Assembly (NCBI RefSeq): GCF_033958435.1
Contig: NC_134161.1
Span: 7,316,001 to 7,380,000 of the forward strand
From: Carettochelys insculpta
Lineage: Eukaryota; Chordata; Testudines; Carettochelyidae
Direction of reading: 5' to 3'
Length of the DNA stretch: 64,000 nucleotides
How positions within the stretch are numbered: the stretch's first letter is position 1; every line of letters starts with the position of its first letter. Position numbers and translations under genes: made by a program. Positions 1 to 10,297 of this stretch are shown piece after piece. The notes under the pieces were generated by a model. The model was not told where the DNA came from, did no database searches, and saw nothing but the letters and a program-made list of their open reading frames with translations.

Positions 1-181
1 CTGTGCCTTTAGCCAGCCAGCTTTAAAAGAAAAGGACAATGGGTCCCTCACTGGAAAACCACCGATTCCCGAGGCCTGGAGGTTAAATAGTCACCAGACT
101 TAGTGAACTACAGAATGTCTACCTGAGCTAACTACCACCTGCAGGGACACAGCAGTTCCAGCTCCATGGGACAACTCCCTG

Positions 182-226
182 TAGGAAGGAAGGAAGGCAG
201 GCAGGAAGGCAGGCAGGAAGGAAAGG
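182..226. repeat. GGAAGGCA-type simple repeat
   Basis: A purine-rich microsatellite built from GGAA and GGCA tetramers (ggaaggaaggcaggcaggaa pattern). It is short and impure. No function is implied. Confidence 0.85.
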
Positions 227-1934
227 ATTAAATGGTTTACTTGGCCAGGAAAGATGATTGCATTGACCTGCTTAAGCCCAGCTAAAGAAGAGCCAGGAAG
301 AAAGGATGGAGAAAGGGGTTGGGATGCAGTGACTCCCCAGCACGCAGAGGCTGAGTGGCATCTGCCATTCCCTAGGTCGGTGGCTCATGTGGTACATGCT
401 GCTGCTTCAAAGCAACGATGTGATTCAAAAGTCCTTGTGCAACACCCCAGCATGGCAGAGTGAGGTCGCCAGCCATTTTCTCTCCCAGGCTGCAGCAACC
501 ACCCCTGCTATGCATGCCCCCCAAGAAGGCAGCACTGGGCACAGCCAGGCCAGCCCAGGCCCTTTATCTCAGCAGGGAAGCTTGCCAGGTGCATTGCTCT
601 CCCATCTGCCCATATGGCTAACGAGAATTCAAAGAGCTGCTGAAAACATCCTCAGCCAGGCCTGGCTCTAAGCTCTAGTGTGTAGGGCAGGAGCAGCAGG
701 AAAGCAAGGCACAGCCTAGTGGACGGGGGCAGATGCCTTGCCGGAGATGGGTCCCGGAGCCTCAAGCCCAGAGAAAGCAGAAAGGAGGCGGGGGGAACCT
801 TGCGGCATCGTAGGTCAGGGTTGGTAGACCCATGTGGCGGGGACCAAGAGTGGAATTGCAAGCCCTGCTGGGGTGTACCACCGGGCTGTATTTGTGATGG
901 GATGAGGCTCGTCTGCACTCTGCCTGGAACTAGCTGATAATGAGTGTCCCCAAAAAACACGGTCCGGAGGTAGGGGACCATACACCTCACTGAGCTCCGG
1001 CATCAGTAGGGACATCTTGTAAGGGGCAAACAATCCCAGATACCGACAATTCCCTTCCCAATGGAAAGGAGGAAATACGCGAACAGGAAACGGTGTCCCT
1101 CCTCCCACCCCCCGACCACCTGCAATGCAGCCCCCAAGCCAATCACATGCACCCATCACCCAATCAGAACACATGTTGGTGCATGTAGAATGGAGGGTGG
1201 TGGGGGACTTTCCCATTGGGCTCAGCATGCACAAGATTCTGTCTGCAAGCACCCATTCAGTGGCTGTGAGGTTTGGGAGCCAGGCCCTTCAAAAGCAGGA
1301 AGAGTGACTCAGCCATGGGAAGGCAGGGGAAGGCAGTGGAGGTCTGAGCAGCCCCTGCAAGCTCTCATCTACTAACTGCAGGAGCTCACTGGTCCCTAAA
1401 GCTGGAGTTTCTTCATTGCTCCTGAGCTGAGAGATTCCCTTCATCCCAGCAGTAATAAGAACGAAAGCAGGAGAGGAAAAACCCCTTCCTAAAACCTTTG
1501 CCAGGGCAAGCCAGCGGTCATCACAGGTGGACATGAGGAGCGGAGACGATCCGGGCTGAGAAGCAGCTACAGAAGGAATGTGGGATGTATTTCTCTGTGG
1601 TTTCCTCTCCCATGGAGCTGGGTTTTGACTTGGAAAGGCGATATGGGCTAGAGAGCTTTCACTGCAGCCAGAGAGCCCCTGGGAGGGCAGTGACTGGCTC
1701 TGTGGCCAAGCAAGACCTATTTCTCAGCTGGTGGTAAGTAAGAAGAGGGAGACAGTGCAAACTGCATGGCAGGCCTGCTGACTCCCAGCCCCAAACCACC
1801 ACGGAGCTGGCTAGCGCTAAGCTGACGCATTTGAATCAGTGAAGAGTTCTCACGGCATTATTTCATGAGGAATCATCTGCCCCTCCCTGTAGCTCCTCTG
1901 TGCCCTCTGTATCACCAAACCCGACTGGCTTGTG

Positions 1935-2110
1935 CAGAAAGACACACAAACAGGCCAGCACACAGCCCCCTGCACACATGCACAGGCCTTTGAACACATA
2001 CGTGCCACCAGATACACACATGCACCCACAAGGCATGCAAATGCACACACACATACTGCTGTATGCACACTTGCACAGACACACACGCGTGCAAACGCAC
2101 ATCCAAGCAT
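1935..2110. repeat. Degenerate CA/CACATGCA-rich microsatellite
   Basis: About 175 bases dominated by CA dinucleotides interrupted by ATGC (acacacatgcac units). It is alternating purine-pyrimidine sequence, clearly a decayed dinucleotide array. The open frames on both strands through it (Thr/His-rich and Cys/Val-rich) are products of the repeat, not genes. Confidence 0.8.
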
Positions 2111-2613
2111 GAAACTACACCAACAGACATATTTATCTGTGCTCACGCCTGCTCTCATGGGGTCACCGCAGAATGGCTGGTGAAAAGCACTTTAGCATAT
2201 GAGCCTGAGGTAGCTACTATGAGGGGGCTTTGCAGGAATCCCATCACCATCATTTCTGCTTTCACTGCAGGCTTTGGCTCATCTGAGCACCCTACTCACC
2301 GAGATCTCATCAGCCCCCGGGACAGCTCCCAAACTCCCTCTCCAGCTCAGGGCAACAGAAATTCCCAGTGGAGGGAGGGGGATGAGGACAAGCCCATGCA
2401 GGGGCTTCCACCACTGGGCAGCAGGAGAGACAACCCTTGCAAGCGCAGCTAAATCCAGAAACTAAAGCGCAACAGCTTGGAGAGATGGAAGTGTAAATGG
2501 CAGCTGGGTGCGAGAGAAACTCAAAGTGTCCATCTGAGGACTTGCAAACTCATCCCTGCAAAGCTCCAGGCATAGCTTCCATCTACGCCTTGTGTCCCTT
2601 GGGTCATCAATTC

Positions 2614-2736
2614 CTAGGGCTGCCAACCCTCCAGGCTTGTCCCGGAGTCTCCCAAAATTAAAGATTAATATCCAATTAAAATTATGTCATTTGATGAAAC
2701 CTCCAGGCACACATCCAGCCAGAACTGGAAACCCTC
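2614..2736. mobile_element. Short MITE-like element (CTAGGGCTGCCAACC terminus)
   Basis: The left end reads ctagggctgccaaccctcc and the right end reads ggaaaccctcg. The ends are imperfect inverted repeats of an AGGGTTGCCAACCCT-type terminus. The interior is AT-rich, with a ttaaagattaatatcc block and the internal phrase aaacctccagg. The form matches an abundant short non-autonomous DNA element I associate with turtle and crocodilian genomes. A target-site duplication is not convincing. Confidence 0.5.
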
Positions 2737-3389
2737 GCTCTTCCTCTCCTCCATTCTGCACCCACTGCTACACAGCTTTCTAGCCGCCCCGTTCCCCAGG
2801 CCAGCTGCCCTCCCGCAGAAGACACGCCTGTTAAGGACACAGCGCTTTTAGAGGAGGTGAGTGAATTTCCCCAGGCTACCTCATGAACATGTCAACCAAG
2901 AGCTACTGCTCCTCCCCAGCTGCTTCCTCCCTCTTTATCTCATGTCTTTCTTGGTTGATACACCGCACCCATCTGCACTCTCGGATGGATTATGTGCTTA
3001 CTCCAACAAGAGAGAGAAAGGCAGACTGCTGTGGGTGCCACCTGCTAATCTGGATCTGGGAAGCAGGTCACTAGAGCTGGCTTGCCCGGTTCCCGCTGTG
3101 ACTCAGTAAAGGCGCGAGAGATGCCCAAAGGATCGTTCTCAGCTCTCTGGAAACATGGCAGCTGCCCATGGGAAGCATCAAGCATCAGCCAGCAGGAAAG
3201 AGCTGTCGGATCCTGCCAATATCCACTTACACTATTATCCACTGGTAAGAGATGCTCCCTGGCATTTTTTTCAGAGAGAAGTATCCCACCATCCCCTTTG
3301 CCTCCCCCACCTTTCCTAGTCCTGCTTTACAGCTCCCCTAGTGTCCATCAAGGATTTCCAATTAAGCAACACCCCAGTGAGGCCAGCAA

Positions 3390-3535
3390 ATATTAATCCC
3401 ATTATCCTGCTGGGGAAACTGAGGCAAAAGGAAGCAACGAAGCTCTTCAAACAGTCACGCGGACTCAGAGACAGGGCTCGGAAACAAATCCTTGGACTCC
3501 CATTTCCTGGTCCTCTCTGCTCTAACCAGTACGCA
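3390..3535 (-). repeat. MIR-like core-SINE relic, antisense
   Basis: The plus strand reads tatcctgctggggaaactga followed by ggcaaaagg, then an old version of the 'lost lineage' text ending in ctctctgctctaaccag. This is the reverse complement of the classic MIR arrangement: A-box-like head, core with 'gtgaccttgggcaagtcac', then 'ctcagtttcccc'. It is heavily diverged. Confidence 0.5.
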
Positions 3536-4129
3536 AAAATGGTTCCCACCCCCTAGTCAGAGTGGCTGGGCTAGTTGAACGTGAGTCAGTCAAGTCAGCT
3601 CCAGACCCATCTGAAACACCCAGCTCAGGCTGATGCATATACACCCATAAATTCACCCCAGGCCAAAACTCAGTCAGCAGGTGCCAGTGCACTGCCAATA
3701 TTAAATGAGAAAACAGTCACAAAACACACACGCTCATTTCCCAGAAGAGTTTGATCCAGTTGCTGTCACGCTGCAGGAGTGCACATGAGAAAAAAAAAAA
3801 CTGACCCGGATCCAACCCAGGAAATAGATGTTTGCAAGCTTCATCCTCTTAGCAGATGCTCCATGATATCACTGCTGCTCTTCAGATGATAATAGGGACC
3901 AATCCCCACTGGCATCTAATACAGTTGTACAGCTTGGGCATTGTGAATGTCCTGATGACAGATTCTCCTAAGGGCTGTGCTGTCTCATTGGAAAGAAATT
4001 TTTCCCTTGAATTGCAATGGAGTCTCACATCTGGTCTAGGACCCATTGGATGTGACCGCCTCATTTGTTCATCCAAGCACTTTGAAGTTTCAAATCGCCA
4101 CATCAAAGCATCAAGCATTTCTCTCGCTC

Positions 4130-4300
4130 CCCGCCCCCGGGGATCTCAAAGCACCTTACAAACCAAGCTTCTCTGGCCCCACTGGGAACTCAAGAAGTAT
4201 TACAGACCCAATTTAAGAGAAGAGAATTACCCCGCTTCCCACTGAGACCCTGTAGCATCACAGGGAACAGAAACCAGATCTACTGGCATCAAGTAACCCA
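4130..4300 (-). repeat. MIR-like core-SINE relic, antisense
   Basis: It begins with ggggatctcaaagcacctta, the reverse-complement tail typical of this SINE in turtles. It continues through a gaattacc block and ends near agaaaccagatctactgg. It is diverged; the boundaries are approximate. Confidence 0.45.
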
Positions 4301-5097
4301 TCTCAACCACAAGACCAGCTGTGACTCAAACAGCACCAATTTCCATGGCTGATAAACAGAGAGCACATTAGTGTTTCTTAAATATGAATTTAACCACAAG
4401 TGTTCCCAGCCTCTGAAAATCAGCTGCTTAGGATCTTTCTTCTCCAACTCCCTGTGGCTCAGAACAGGCCGATTCCCATTAACATCTTTGAGGCGCTACA
4501 CCACCATCTGACTCAATACCTGGTAATGGCTCCAAAAGGACAAGAGAGCAGATTTGCGTGGTCGGCTGCAGGAGCCATGAACTGAATCCGTTACAGGTGA
4601 TTGATCAGGTTGCCTTAAAGACAATTTGTGAAACAGATTTTTTTATAAGGGACTTCTTACAGCTTTTTATGGCGAGGAACTTATATTTCCTTGCAAGACA
4701 AAGCTAACATTATGAGAAAAGGGAGAAGGGGAGGGAAATGAACACAAGAGAGGAACCAGAAAAATCTGCATTGACCAGATGAACATTAAAGGTCTGATAG
4801 AAGCCAAAGAATACAGGGAGAAGATTAAAACTGCCTTCTCATTTCACTTCATTCTTCTGAGAGCCTGCATCATTCTATTCAGTGTGTTGGGGGAGGTTTG
4901 ACCAAGGGAGTGAAAAAGAGCTTCATTAGGTGTTCTCCACCTCTCCCTGCCTTTTCGCTGATACCACTGCCTCTCAGTGGCTATATATGGAGAGCGAGGC
5001 ATGCACGCAGTCCCCAGCTTTTCAACGTAATGTCTCATTCACTTGCAGAACTCACTGTGAACTGATGTGGCGAAGGTGGGCAGTTTAGTAACATTCA

Positions 5098-5205
5098 TAA
5101 GCTTGTAAGGGCTCAGGGACCATCTTTTTGTTCTGGGTTTGTACAACTCCTAGCAGACCGGAGCCCTGATCCACGGCTAGGACTCCTACTCACTACCAGG
5201 GCTTT
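5098..5205 (+). repeat. Ancient amniote repeat tail ('gggaccatctttttgttctg')
   Basis: The segment reads cttgtaagggctcagggacc, then atctttttgttctgggtttg, then tacaactcctagcagaccgg. This matches a widespread old repeat that recurs in this window in antisense at 19265-19420 and in sense at 23237-23315. I recognise the family from sauropsid genomes but do not assign it to a named class. Confidence 0.5.
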
Positions 5206-6884
5206 GATCAACCACATATGCTTCAGGGCACCAAGCAGTCACCACCAGGGGACAGACAGGAATATGTGGCTGAAGTGTTGTGGAGTTGTCTGTACATTGC
5301 TCTCTGCCAATCAGAGGCGGGATACCAGACCAGATGGGCCATTGGTGGGTTCCAGGAGAGCTGGAGGAGGGTTAGGAGACAGAGCACTGATCTATGGTGA
5401 TATGGCAGGGGATGAGACTTCCAGGGGAGTCTCATGTAGCAGGAAGCAGGATACGGATTAGATGGAGCACCGATCTCTTCTAGCACCAGGGTGGCAGGAT
5501 AGGAACTGGAGCAATGAACGGACACAGCAATGGCCTGGTTTGCTCAAGCAATGCCTATGCTTCAATGGTGATTTGAGGGATAAATTATTAATCATGCAAG
5601 TTGTACGAGCAAACCACTCATCCCTCTGCTCCTGCAGACTCATTCCACTTCCAGTACTTCTGGGCTGTGTGCAGGGAGTGTGACCTAGCCCAGGCCCTCG
5701 ATGGAAAATTTCCAAGGGCATCCACAGCAAAGGATTTCCTGGAAAGTTTGAGCTTGTTTCCTGCAAGAAGTCAAAGCTCAGAGAGGCTCTGAACACAGCC
5801 CGGCCACCTGGCAGGGGGAACAGCGGAGCGCAGTCGGCTAGAAAGACCCCAAAGAGGTTTTGCCCCCTGCCTTCTTTCTCTGCAATGCACACCAAGCTCC
5901 TTCTCCTCCCAGTCAGGGGGATAAGGGGGCACCCCTCCCCTGGGCACCGGTCCCTTGGCAGATCCTCTCTGGAGTCCAGACTTTCAGCACCAGGCCCTCT
6001 CAGAGTCCCATCCTCTCCCGCATGCCTTGATCCAGGGCTGCTCACCCCTGAGGCTCCGACCAAAGCTTCCCATCTCTGCCCCTTGCAGCACGAAGCTAGG
6101 GAGGGGCTGGGAGGCCTCTCCCCTCCTCCTGCCCAGCCACCAGAGGCCTGGGGAGCAGCTGGAGAGGAGCCGAATCAGCTCTGCCTCCCGGCCCTTGTAC
6201 AACACTCAGCTCAGCTCCAGCGCACAGCAAAGGGGGCTCTGGCCAGCAGTGACACCCGCTCCCGCCCAGCAGCTGCAGCCTCCCCCACGGAAGGGCAGCT
6301 GGCCCCGCTCTCCCAGGCCGGGGAGCAAGGAGTTAAGCCCCGAAAAGGGGAACTGTGGCGTTTTGCAGCACAATGCCCGGGACCGACCCCCCCCCGCCCG
6401 GCTGACAGCTCCCTTTTGTGCTCCTGGCAGGACCCCGGCCTCGCTTAACCCCTTCGGCACCGCAGCAGAGCCAGAGGCAGCGCAGTTGGGAAAGTGGGTC
6501 AGGGGAAGAAGTGCCCGAGAGCCGAGGCGGGGGGCAGGACCGAGCCCCTCCCGGCACCCCGCGGCCCGCCTGCGCCCGCCGGGGACTTCAGCGGGGTGGC
6601 AGGTGGCGGCGGGATCCCAATCAGGCCCCCAGAACGGGGCGCAGCGGGTGGATGGAACCCCAAAGCCCCCCACCTCCCGGCCGCGGGATAGTCCAGCGTG
6701 GGGGGGGGGGGTCCCGACACATCCTCCTCCCCGGAAAGTGGCACACGCGCCCGACCCTTTTCGGGCAACTAGCCCGCCCCAGCGCCCAGCTGCCCCCTTC
6801 CCAAGCGGCACCCCGGCTCCAGCGCCCGGCGGGGAGACCAGCGTCCCCCGCCTCGCCACCAACTTCCCGCGACCCACCGCTCAC

Positions 6885-6966
6885 CTGGGAGGAGGGCGGC
6901 CACCAGCAGGCACATTCGCGTCGTCCACCAGCTCCCGGGGCCGCTGGGCTGCAGCCGGGGGGCCAT
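6885..6966 (-). CDS. Candidate first coding exon: signal peptide, unnamed gene
   Basis: Read on the minus strand, an ATG at 6966 opens 27 codons plus one base. The exon ends exactly at a consensus donor (cccag|gtgagc; GT is the complement of 6884-6883). The peptide starts MAPRLQPSGPG, has a Trp-Trp pair, Arg4 and Arg17 as basic n-region residues, and a short hydrophobic core MCLLVAALLP running into the splice site. It looks like a secretory signal with the cleavage site probably in exon 2. The intron is phase 1, common after signal-peptide exons in genes for extracellular modular proteins such as the immunoglobulin superfamily. The frame is open further upstream but has no ATG between about 7020 and 6966, which favours this start. 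Base -3 is C and +4 is G, so initiation context is moderate. It lies centrally in the CpG island. No later exon is visible in the window and I do not recognise the protein. The alternative is a chance frame in GC-rich DNA. Confidence 0.5.
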
Positions 6967-7656
6967 CGGGGTTCCTGGGGCAGGCAGAGGCGCCGCGGTT
7001 CGCCCAGCCGGCTGTGCCAAGGGACGTGCGACCCGCGCCGCGGCGGGGCTCCCGGACGCGCCCCCAAGACGCGGGGCCGGCGAGGGGGGGGCGGGCTCTG
7101 GAGGGTCCCCTGAAAATCCACCGGGCGCCGACGGAGCGCTAGCCCAGCCCCGGAGCCGGCTGCGCCTCCCCCCGGGCGGCGGGCTGTCTCACCCTAGCAC
7201 CGCCGAGCCCCGGCTCCGAGCGGGCAGGTCATGCTCCCCTTCACCGCCTCCCCCGCGGGAGCCTGGCGGCCGGTCGGAGCCCTTGGCTGGGGGACCGGAT
7301 CCCCATGCAAGCGCGGCGCCGCGCAGGGCTGTGCGCACGGGCGGGTGCGCGGGCGGAGTCCCCGGTCCACGTTGCGGCGCTCAGCTAGCTGCTCCCGGGC
7401 GAGCTCCGACGCTCCCCCATGCCTCGGCTCCTCTCCGGCAGGCGCTGGCGGGGGCCGGCCCCGGGCGGGGAGCGGCGCGGGGGCGGCCCGGGGGGTGCTG
7501 GGCACCGAGACTCGGCTGCGGGGGTCGAGGAACGGGCGTCTCCCGGGCGCATCAGCCCGGGCAGCGGGTCCCTCCTTCCCGGGCTCCGCGCCGCAACAAT
7601 GAAACGCGCGGCCACACGCGCGCCCGGCCCCGGAGCCCTGCCCCGCTCCTCCGCCG

Positions 7657-7664
7657 TGATGTCA
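7657..7664 (-). promoter_or_regulatory. CRE-like octamer TGACATCA
   Basis: The minus strand reads TGACATCA, one mismatch from the palindromic CRE TGACGTCA. It sits inside the CpG island about 690 bases upstream of the candidate start codon. Single short sites occur by chance, so this is only a candidate. Confidence 0.2.
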
Positions 7665-8012
7665 GCCCATGGAAAGCAGCGGGAGGAGCGCTCGGCCTTA
7701 ACCCTTTCCAGCCGCGGCCCGCAGCCGCCCCGCCCCACTCGCACAGCGGGCTGGGGCGCGTTTGGCCGGGCTGCCCCCCCCTTCAGAAGAGCCCCCGCCC
7801 TGCACTCAGCCGGACCGGGCCGGGTCCTGCCCAGGGACCGCCGGGTTCAACGGGGTAACTCCCCCCACGCCGCCAGATCCGCAGCGCTGGACCCACGCTT
7901 GGCTTTGGGTTGCTCGAGTTCACCTCCGAAGCCATCCCATGGCATGGGGGTTGTGGGAGTTCAGGGGCCTGGGAGCCAGGACGAACGGTCCCTCTTCTTT
8001 CCTCCATTCAGG

Positions 8013-8115
8013 AGCAGAATAAATTTTGTTTTGTGTGCAGATGTGCCAATCAGCTGGGCGGCCCCTGAATCTCTCCTGGATGGCCGCCCAAGCGCTCAGC
8101 TTACAGGGAACACTG
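8013..8115 (+). mobile_element. hAT-like MITE (CAGTGTTCCC family), 5'-truncated copy
   Basis: It retains gcagaataaattttgtt at the left, the internal phrase aatcagctgggcggcc, and the intact right terminus cagcttacagggaacactg. The left terminus is missing. It is one of seven copies of the same family in this window. It lies just outside the CpG island, and a long plus-strand frame running through it from 7419 is therefore partly transposon-derived. Confidence 0.75.
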
Positions 8116-8844
8116 GGTTCATCATCCCATGCCTGCCTTCACCTCCAGCATTTCCCATGTCTCCTTCCACCATCCACCGTCTGCCCTGTCCAGTTAGAAC
8201 CGCACACTCTTTGGGAGTGGGTGGTACACTTTGGAGCAAGGGATAGATAAGGCGAAATGATGAGGCTTTCCTGACCCAGGGCCCCTGCACCAGTTTACCT
8301 ATCTGTACAAAGGGGCCTTACAGAGAGGCTGGATGAAGGTTCTAGGATGAGGTTCCCAGCTCTTGGGGTCACTGGATGAAACCAGAATTATAGAAGAAAG
8401 GTTTTAGACCTCATGGACACAGGGGAAACTCTGAAAAAGGGAACCAAGCATAATATGCCTGTTTTCGCTTGAAACAAAAGCACTCACCACCCCTGGCAGA
8501 GGGTGAGGCCATGCTGTGGGGATGACGATATGGGAAATCATGAAATCCCCCTCTTTCTTTCTTCTAGGCCCAGTTGGCGAGGCTCATTCATGTCTGTAAA
8601 GTACTTGGATGGCAAAGACAAACTCTTACTCTTGGTAGCAAGTAGAAGCCTGCCTGAGGCAGAGGTAGGGAATCAGAGCAATGCAATCTAAGGTCTAACA
8701 GTGATACCCAAGGAGTGGCATGGCTGGCATCCCAGCTGACTGCCTTTGACTTCCCTAACCCAATGGACCATGCACCCATTTTGTAGCTGGGTGAACTGGA
8801 GGTGAAATTTAGAGTGGGGTTAAGCAAAACTCAAAACCCACAAC
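8116..8844. other. Intergenic, nothing recognised
   Basis: Mixed composition without sustained open frames, inverted termini or tandem structure that I can support. Confidence 0.5.
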
Positions 8845-9042
8845 CAGTGTTCCCTCTAACATTTTCCATCCATGTGCGGAGTTTTCCATCCATGTGCAGA
8901 ATAATTTTTATGTGCACTGAGACATGTGTACATGCGCACCAGCAGTAGAAACACAAAACCCTACCTGTGAGTGCTCTGCTGATCAGCTGGGCAGCATCTT
9001 AATTCCTCCTTAGCAGACATACTCATCTTACATAGAACACTG
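8845..9042 (+). mobile_element. hAT-like MITE (CAGTGTTCCC family), near-complete
   Basis: The left terminus is cagtgttccctctaac and the right terminus is catagaacactg; the right end is more decayed. It carries an internal duplication of the ttttccatccatgtgc phrase, followed by gcagaataatttttatgtgc. This places it in the subfamily with the doubled segment also seen at 42580 and 55212. No convincing 8-bp target duplication. Confidence 0.75.
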
Positions 9043-9642
9043 CCCTGAGCCTCTGAGATTGCAGCCAAGCCACACCTCATAAATAGCTACAAACAGACTT
9101 AATAGATATCCCCTGCTTATGTATGACCTAGACTATGTATAATGTTTTGTGTAGGTCCTATAGAAACAAAGGCCATGTTTTCTTTCAATGACCTTTGTAT
9201 GTAGGACCTAGAGAAAAACAAAGATTTCTGTTTTTGTAGGTCCCTCTGCTAATTCAGTATTTAGCCAACAAGCTGCACTGGCATCAACAACGATGCTGAG
9301 TCGCAAACAAAGATGTGATGAACAACAACAAATGCTGCCACAACAACAAAGTCTTGTTGATTTCAAGCTCCATTAGAAAGAACACAGGAACAAATCAATG
9401 CTTGGCAAACAGAAAAGGACAGAACCAGTAGGGAAGGATATTGCATACAATGGGGAGCGGAAGGATGGAAGCTATATAAAGATACCTCGAAGGGCTCTTT
9501 CAACACCCCTTTCCCTTTTTTCTTCCTATACAAGCTAATTGCCATTCAAGGGAAGGCTGGACAGTGCTGTAACAAAGCGGATTAGCCAGATACAAGGTTT
9601 GTTTGAAAATAATGAAGGTTATTACGTAGTAATGAGGTTTAG
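9043..9642. other. Intergenic, nothing recognised
   Basis: AT-leaning sequence with scattered caacaa motifs around 9280-9350. No gene or repeat that I can name. Confidence 0.5.
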
Positions 9643-9810
9643 TTAATAGATTCATGGATTTCAAGGCCTAAAGGGACCATTAGGAACATGTAGTCTGATC
9701 TCATGTATAGCACCGGCCAAAAAACATCATCCACTAATTTCTGCACCAATCCCATAGCTTCTCTCTGAGCGAGAGCACATGTTTTAGAAAGATAGCCAGT
9801 CCTGATTTAA
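9643..9810 (-). mobile_element. CR1-type LINE 3' end, antisense fragment
   Basis: The plus strand reads agattcatggatttcaaggc, then ctaaagggaccattaggaac, then atgtagtctgatctcatgta. This is the reverse complement of a CR1 3' end (consensus '...ggtcccttccagtcctatgattctat'). It continues through agcttctctctgagcgagag and tttagaaagatagccagtcc, which belong to the same 3' region of a diverged CR1 subfamily. Short and decayed. Confidence 0.6.
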
Positions 9811-9971
9811 AGGAAAGGAGTGGGGGTGAATGGATGGGGGGATGGTAAGTTGTTTCAGTGGAGAAATATGTTAAAAACACGTACTTTCATTTTAGCTGGA
9901 TTTTATCTAGCTTCTTCTTTTAGATTTTGTATCTTGCTGTGCCTTTTTCTGTTTGATTGAAGAGCAGTCTT

Positions 9972-10297
9972 CAGGTTGAACCTCTCTAATCTGGGACTCT
10001 CTCTTCCAGCAACATCCGTAATTGTGCATGGTTTTAGTTAGCTGGATGACCGCTGACCATGGATGTGACCAAATTTCCTGTGGTCCCGTGACGTTTATTT
10101 GCAGCCACCAGTCCTGGTGCTCAGTGTTATGTGCTGTTATTTAGCTCTCATTTACCCCTTAATGTCTCCTAAGAGCCCAGTAAGCAGTGGAAGTGTTGGT
10201 AATGTACTCAACAATATTGAACTCCCATGGTCCGGCAAATTCTCTCGTTCAGCCCTGATCAGGTTCCGAGGGTGCTGGAATAGAGAGATTCAGCCTG
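9972..10297. mobile_element. Inverted-repeat DNA element, CAGGTTGAACCTCTCTA termini
   Basis: The left end is caggttgaacctctcta. The reverse complement of the right end is caggctgaatctctcta. They match at 15 of 17 positions, the two differences being transitions. The 326-bp interior has no coding capacity and includes ccatggtccggcaaattctc. The form is a non-autonomous DNA transposon; the same termini are familiar from turtle and crocodilian genomes. An 8-bp target duplication is not evident, so the superfamily is unresolved. Confidence 0.7.

Larger units (their letters stand above)
1..6884 (-). other. Presumed first intron of the CpG-island gene (non-coding)
   Basis: This stretch lies downstream, on the minus strand, of the splice donor at 6884. 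If that exon is real, this is the beginning of its first intron. I found no credible exon in it: open frames are short, lack family resemblance and are broken by stops in every frame outside the GC-rich end. It carries only scattered old repeats (listed separately). The segments 230-1930, 2110-2613, 2737-3389, 3536-4130, 4300-5095 and 5205-6370 hold nothing else I recognise. CCAAT motifs near 1135-1165 stand alone without other promoter signals. Confidence 0.4.
6370..7900. promoter_or_regulatory. CpG island
   Basis: This is a sharply GC-rich, CpG-dense block in otherwise CpG-poor DNA: runs such as gcgcggccacacgcgcgccc and cgcgccgcggcggggctccc. It contains GC-box-like sequences (gggggcggg around 7086-7094; gccccgcccc around 7728-7738). 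Long frames stay open on both strands here because stops are rare in such composition, so open-frame length is not evidence of coding. CpG islands of this size usually mark the promoter and first exon of a gene. The candidate exon at 6885-6966 (minus) fits, so transcription would run leftward. Transcription start sites cannot be fixed from sequence alone. Confidence 0.85.

Noticed and set aside
1135..1165. Paired CCAAT motifs as a promoter
   Set aside because: No CpG enrichment, TATA-like box or downstream exon. CCAAT occurs often by chance.
1850..2158. Cys/Val-rich and Thr/His-rich frames
   Set aside because: Direct translation of a CA/TG microsatellite.
5458..6063. Minus-strand open frame of 201 codons
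   Set aside because: No recognisable domain, no initiation context and no partner exons. Composition follows local base content.
6206..6877. Minus-strand open frame of 223 codons beside the candidate exon
   Set aside because: Gly/Ala/Arg-rich composition typical of GC-rich DNA. It lies in the presumed intron just past the donor, and I see no acceptor or domain.
5955..7142. Plus-strand open frame of 395 codons
   Set aside because: It lies in the GC-rich island, where stops are rare. The translation is Pro/Gly/Arg/Ser-rich low complexity with no domain, and overlapping long frames exist in other phases and on the other strand.
7419..8246. Plus-strand open frame of 275 codons
   Set aside because: The first part is CpG-island low complexity. 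The later part reads through a transposon fragment (8013-8115) that recurs elsewhere, so it is not a conserved gene.
8865..8900. Local 21-base tandem repeat as a minisatellite
   Set aside because: It is the internal duplicated segment of a MITE subfamily and recurs in other copies, so it belongs to the element.
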